From Propionibacteriaceae bacterium (GTDB lineage: Bacteria > Actinomycetota > Actinomycetes > Propionibacteriales > Propionibacteriaceae): a stretch of DNA of 8,064 nt. The notes below the pieces were generated by a model. It made no database searches, was not told the DNA's origin, and saw nothing but the letters and a program-made list of their open reading frames with translations. Position numbers and translations under genes: made by a program. The number at the start of each line of letters is the position of its first letter. Within the stretch, counting starts at the first letter, position 1. Positions 6,457 through 8,064 of the stretch are shown one piece after another. Where the stretch lies: positions 1 to 8,064 of the forward strand of contig JAUMYR010000121.1 in the NCBI GenBank assembly GCA_030528545.1, read 5' to 3'.

Positions 6457-6915
6457 ATGCGCGTCTCGGCTCCTTCCGGCACATCCCGGCCAATGGTCCC
6501 CCCACTAGCGTGGTTTCTCCTAGCCGCGGCGGCCCAGCGGCCGGGTCGGCGTACGGGCAAGGTCTCTCGGCTGGCGGCGGTGGGAGTCACCGCGGCGTCC
6601 GGGTGGCTGCTGCTCGGCAGCCTCGGGCGCTTCCGGCGGAGCGGCACCACATTCGACCCGCTGACCCCGGCCAGGGCGGGGGCGCTGGTGACCGATGGGC
6701 CGAACGCCCGCACCCGCAACCCGATGTATCTCGGGATGGCCGGGCTGCTGGTGGGGCGGGCGCTGTGGCGGGGACGCCTATCCGGGCTGGCCTCGGCGGC
6801 AGCCTTCGCCGTGGCCATCGACCGCTTCCAGATCCCGGCAGAGGAGGCGGCGCTGCGCCAGCTGTTCCCCGGGGACTACGCCGAATACGCCCAGCGGGTG
6901 CCCCGCTGGCTCTGA
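6457..6915 (+). CDS. Isoprenylcysteine carboxyl methyltransferase-like (ICMT/PEMT) membrane protein
   Basis: The 152-residue product carries the hallmark C-terminal half of the ICMT/PEMT superfamily of integral-membrane S-adenosylmethionine methyltransferases. GPNARTRNPMYLG (81-93) matches the usual GPY-x-x-x-RNPMYLG motif, except that N83 replaces the common tyrosine or histidine. AEEAALRQLFPGDYAEY (128-144) and the ending RVPRWL (147-152) match the family's E-x-x-L-x-x-x-F-x-x-Y segment and terminal VPRW. Hydrophobic stretches near 13-27, 39-57, 89-104 and 109-122 suggest four membrane segments. A short basic N-terminus precedes the first; the ATG at 6493 (residue 13) would remove it. The gene starts 39 bases after the carboxykinase stop on the same strand, so read-through is possible, though a small GC-rich hairpin (arms 6418-6422 and 6430-6434) lies between them. 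Bacterial members act on varied or unknown acceptors; no prenylated-protein role is implied. Substrate unknown. Confidence 0.85.
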   Translation: MRVSAPSGTSRPMVPPLAWFLLAAAAQRPGRRTGKVSRLAAVGVTAASGWLLLGSLGRFRRSGTTFDPLTPARAGALVTDGPNARTRNPMYLGMAGLLVGRALWRGRLSGLASAAAFAVAIDRFQIPAEEAALRQLFPGDYAEYAQRVPRWL

Positions 6916-6928
6916 TCCGGTGCGGGTT

Positions 6929-6947
6929 GGACCGCTACTTCCGGTCC
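6929..6947. terminator. Hairpin at the convergent gene ends, possible two-way terminator
   Basis: GGACCG (6929-6934) and CGGTCC (6942-6947) form a perfect 6-bp GC-rich stem with a seven-base loop. The loop includes the stop codon of the Fic gene. It sits exactly where the two convergent genes meet, the usual place for a shared terminator. No T-run follows on either strand, which is common in high-GC actinobacteria but weakens the call. Confidence 0.35.
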
Positions 6948-8064
6948 GGCCTGGCGGGCACGGGCCGGTTGGGTTTGCTCAGCCGGGTATCGAAGCGGGT
7001 GCTGGCGAGCTGGCGCTCGTTCAGCGTCACCAGGTCGAGGATCTCATCGGCGATGTAGGCGCACCGCCGCTGGCTGAGCCGCGTGGTGCTCAGGATGCCC
7101 GCGGCGGCGAGTTCGTCCAGCGCCTTCAGCGCGGCGGTGCCCGACACCCCATGAATCTGTCCGGCGGTTCCCGGGGTGAGGACCGGTGTGGCTGGGAGCC
7201 CGGCGAGGATGGACGCGACCGCCGAATCGCTGCGCAGGCCGCGCACATGTCCCCGCGACTGCCGGTGCTGCTCCAGCCGTTTGGCCCATGCCCGTTTGAG
7301 CTGGCGCAGGTCACGGCTCAGGCCTGCGGCCAGTTCGGCCGAGCGCTGGACCGTCTGGGCGAAGACCTCGATCCACTGCTGGTATGCCGCGGCGGTCGCG
7401 CCGGGGGCGTCGCGATGGCGGTAGGCGTTGAGCGCGGACACGTAGCGACCGCGGAAGGTGGCCAGGATGAGGCTGACCGGCAGGATCGCGTCGCTGGTGA
7501 GTCCGCGCCGGGTGAGCACGGTGTGAATGAGCGCGCGCCCAACTCGTCCGTTGCCGTCGCTGTAGGGGTGGATCGTCTCGAACTGGGCGTGCACGAGTGC
7601 GGCCTGGACGATCGGGGAGTGGGATGCCCCGTTGAGGTAGTTGACGAGGTCCTCGAGCAGCCCTGGCACCTCTGCCGGGCTGGGCGGGACGAATTGGGCT
7701 CCGATGGGCGAGCGGGCTGAGCCGCCGATCCAGTTCTGGACCCGCCGGATGCCGTGCAGGTGCGGCTGGTCGCGCAGCAGGCAGGAGTGGAGTTGGGCGA
7801 TGTCCTCGACGCTCACCCGGTCGGCGGTGACCAGGCGCGAGGTCGCCTCCCGTACCATGGTCATGTTGTTGGCCACCAGGCGGGCCTGGTTGCTGATCCG
7901 GGGGACGGGCTCGTCGGTGGTCAGCTCTGCGAGGGCGACGTTCCGGGCTGATGGTGCGATGCCCTCGATCTGGGAGGACGCGATCGCCTCGGAACGCAAG
8001 AGGAGGCGGGCGATGCCGGGCAGGTCGGAGTCTGTGCGCAGCTGTCGCACGGCCCGTTCGGCAG
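6935..8064 (-). CDS. Fic family protein, probable protein AMP-transferase (5' end outside window)
   Basis: The frame stays open to the right edge (codons AERA precede the first possible start, GTG at 8050), and known relatives have an N-terminal segment before this point. The true start therefore probably lies beyond the window; 375 residues are visible. Counting from the GTG at 8050, the Fic active-site motif HPYSDGNGRVGR is at 161-172 with the catalytic histidine H161 and the phosphate- and metal-binding D165 to R169. SSQIEG (25-30) fits the (S/T)xxxE(G/N) inhibitory helix, with E29 as the residue that would block ATP; an N-terminal position makes this a class II Fic protein. Residues about 270-345 look like a winged helix (LTPGTAGQIHGVSGTAALKALDELAAAGIL falls in 291-320). 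Fic enzymes usually attach AMP to hydroxyl side chains of target proteins. No antitoxin-like small gene lies downstream; the target is unknown. Confidence 0.92.
   Translation of the reverse strand, partial: AERAVRQLRTDSDLPGIARLLLRSEAIASSQIEGIAPSARNVALAELTTDEPVPRISNQARLVANNMTMVREATSRLVTADRVSVEDIAQLHSCLLRDQPHLHGIRRVQNWIGGSARSPIGAQFVPPSPAEVPGLLEDLVNYLNGASHSPIVQAALVHAQFETIHPYSDGNGRVGRALIHTVLTRRGLTSDAILPVSLILATFRGRYVSALNAYRHRDAPGATAAAYQQWIEVFAQTVQRSAELAAGLSRDLRQLKRAWAKRLEQHRQSRGHVRGLRSDSAVASILAGLPATPVLTPGTAGQIHGVSGTAALKALDELAAAGILSTTRLSQRRCAYIADEILDLVTLNERQLASTRFDTRLSKPNRPVPARPDRK

Noticed and set aside
6695..7720. 341-codon plus-strand open frame spanning the methyltransferase-like gene and the Fic gene
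   Set aside because: It overlaps one recognised gene out of frame and another in antisense; its translation has no recognisable domain.
6935..8064. Fic/Doc-type toxin-antitoxin pair
   Set aside because: The Fic protein carries its own inhibitory motif near the N-terminus, and no small antitoxin gene is seen downstream. The upstream side is outside the window.

Overview
The window is GC-rich with strongly GC3-biased coding regions, which points to a high-GC actinobacterium. The best lineage hint is the 1,118-residue protein at 3061-6417. I recognise it as the PPi-dependent phosphoenolpyruvate carboxykinase known from Propionibacterium freudenreichii and Entamoeba, so a member of the Propionibacteriaceae or a relative is the likeliest source. 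That placement is an inference from one gene family and general base composition; no rRNA or other marker gene is present.

Layout from left to right: (1) 1-1035, minus strand: a membrane protein with a VanZ-like N-terminal half and an RDD-like C-terminal half; its 3' end lies beyond the left edge. (2) 1036-1521: a 486-base gene-free stretch. Bases 1057-1323 hold three perfect DnaA boxes (TTATCCACA or its complement) and several degenerate ones, plus an inverted repeat and one promoter-like sequence. (3) 1522-2778, minus strand: purD, glycinamide ribonucleotide synthetase. (4) 2779-3060: divergent intergenic region, with a perfect 10-bp inverted repeat close to the start of the next gene. (5) 3061-6417, plus strand: the large PPi-type PEP carboxykinase. 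(6) 6457-6915, plus strand: a small isoprenylcysteine-methyltransferase-like membrane protein, 39 bases downstream and possibly co-transcribed. (7) 6935-8064, minus strand: a Fic-domain protein (probable AMP-transferase) with an N-terminal autoinhibitory motif and a C-terminal winged helix; its 5' end lies beyond the right edge. It converges on the methyltransferase gene with 19 bases between stops.

The genes do not form one pathway. purD is a stand-alone purine housekeeping gene. The carboxykinase would link oxaloacetate, PEP, CO2 and pyrophosphate in central carbon metabolism. The VanZ/RDD, methyltransferase-like and Fic proteins have no assignable substrate. The two most notable items are the DnaA-box cluster, which lies away from any visible dnaA or dnaN, and the pyrophosphate-dependent carboxykinase with a palindrome in its promoter region. 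I saw no RNA gene, transposon or CRISPR array.
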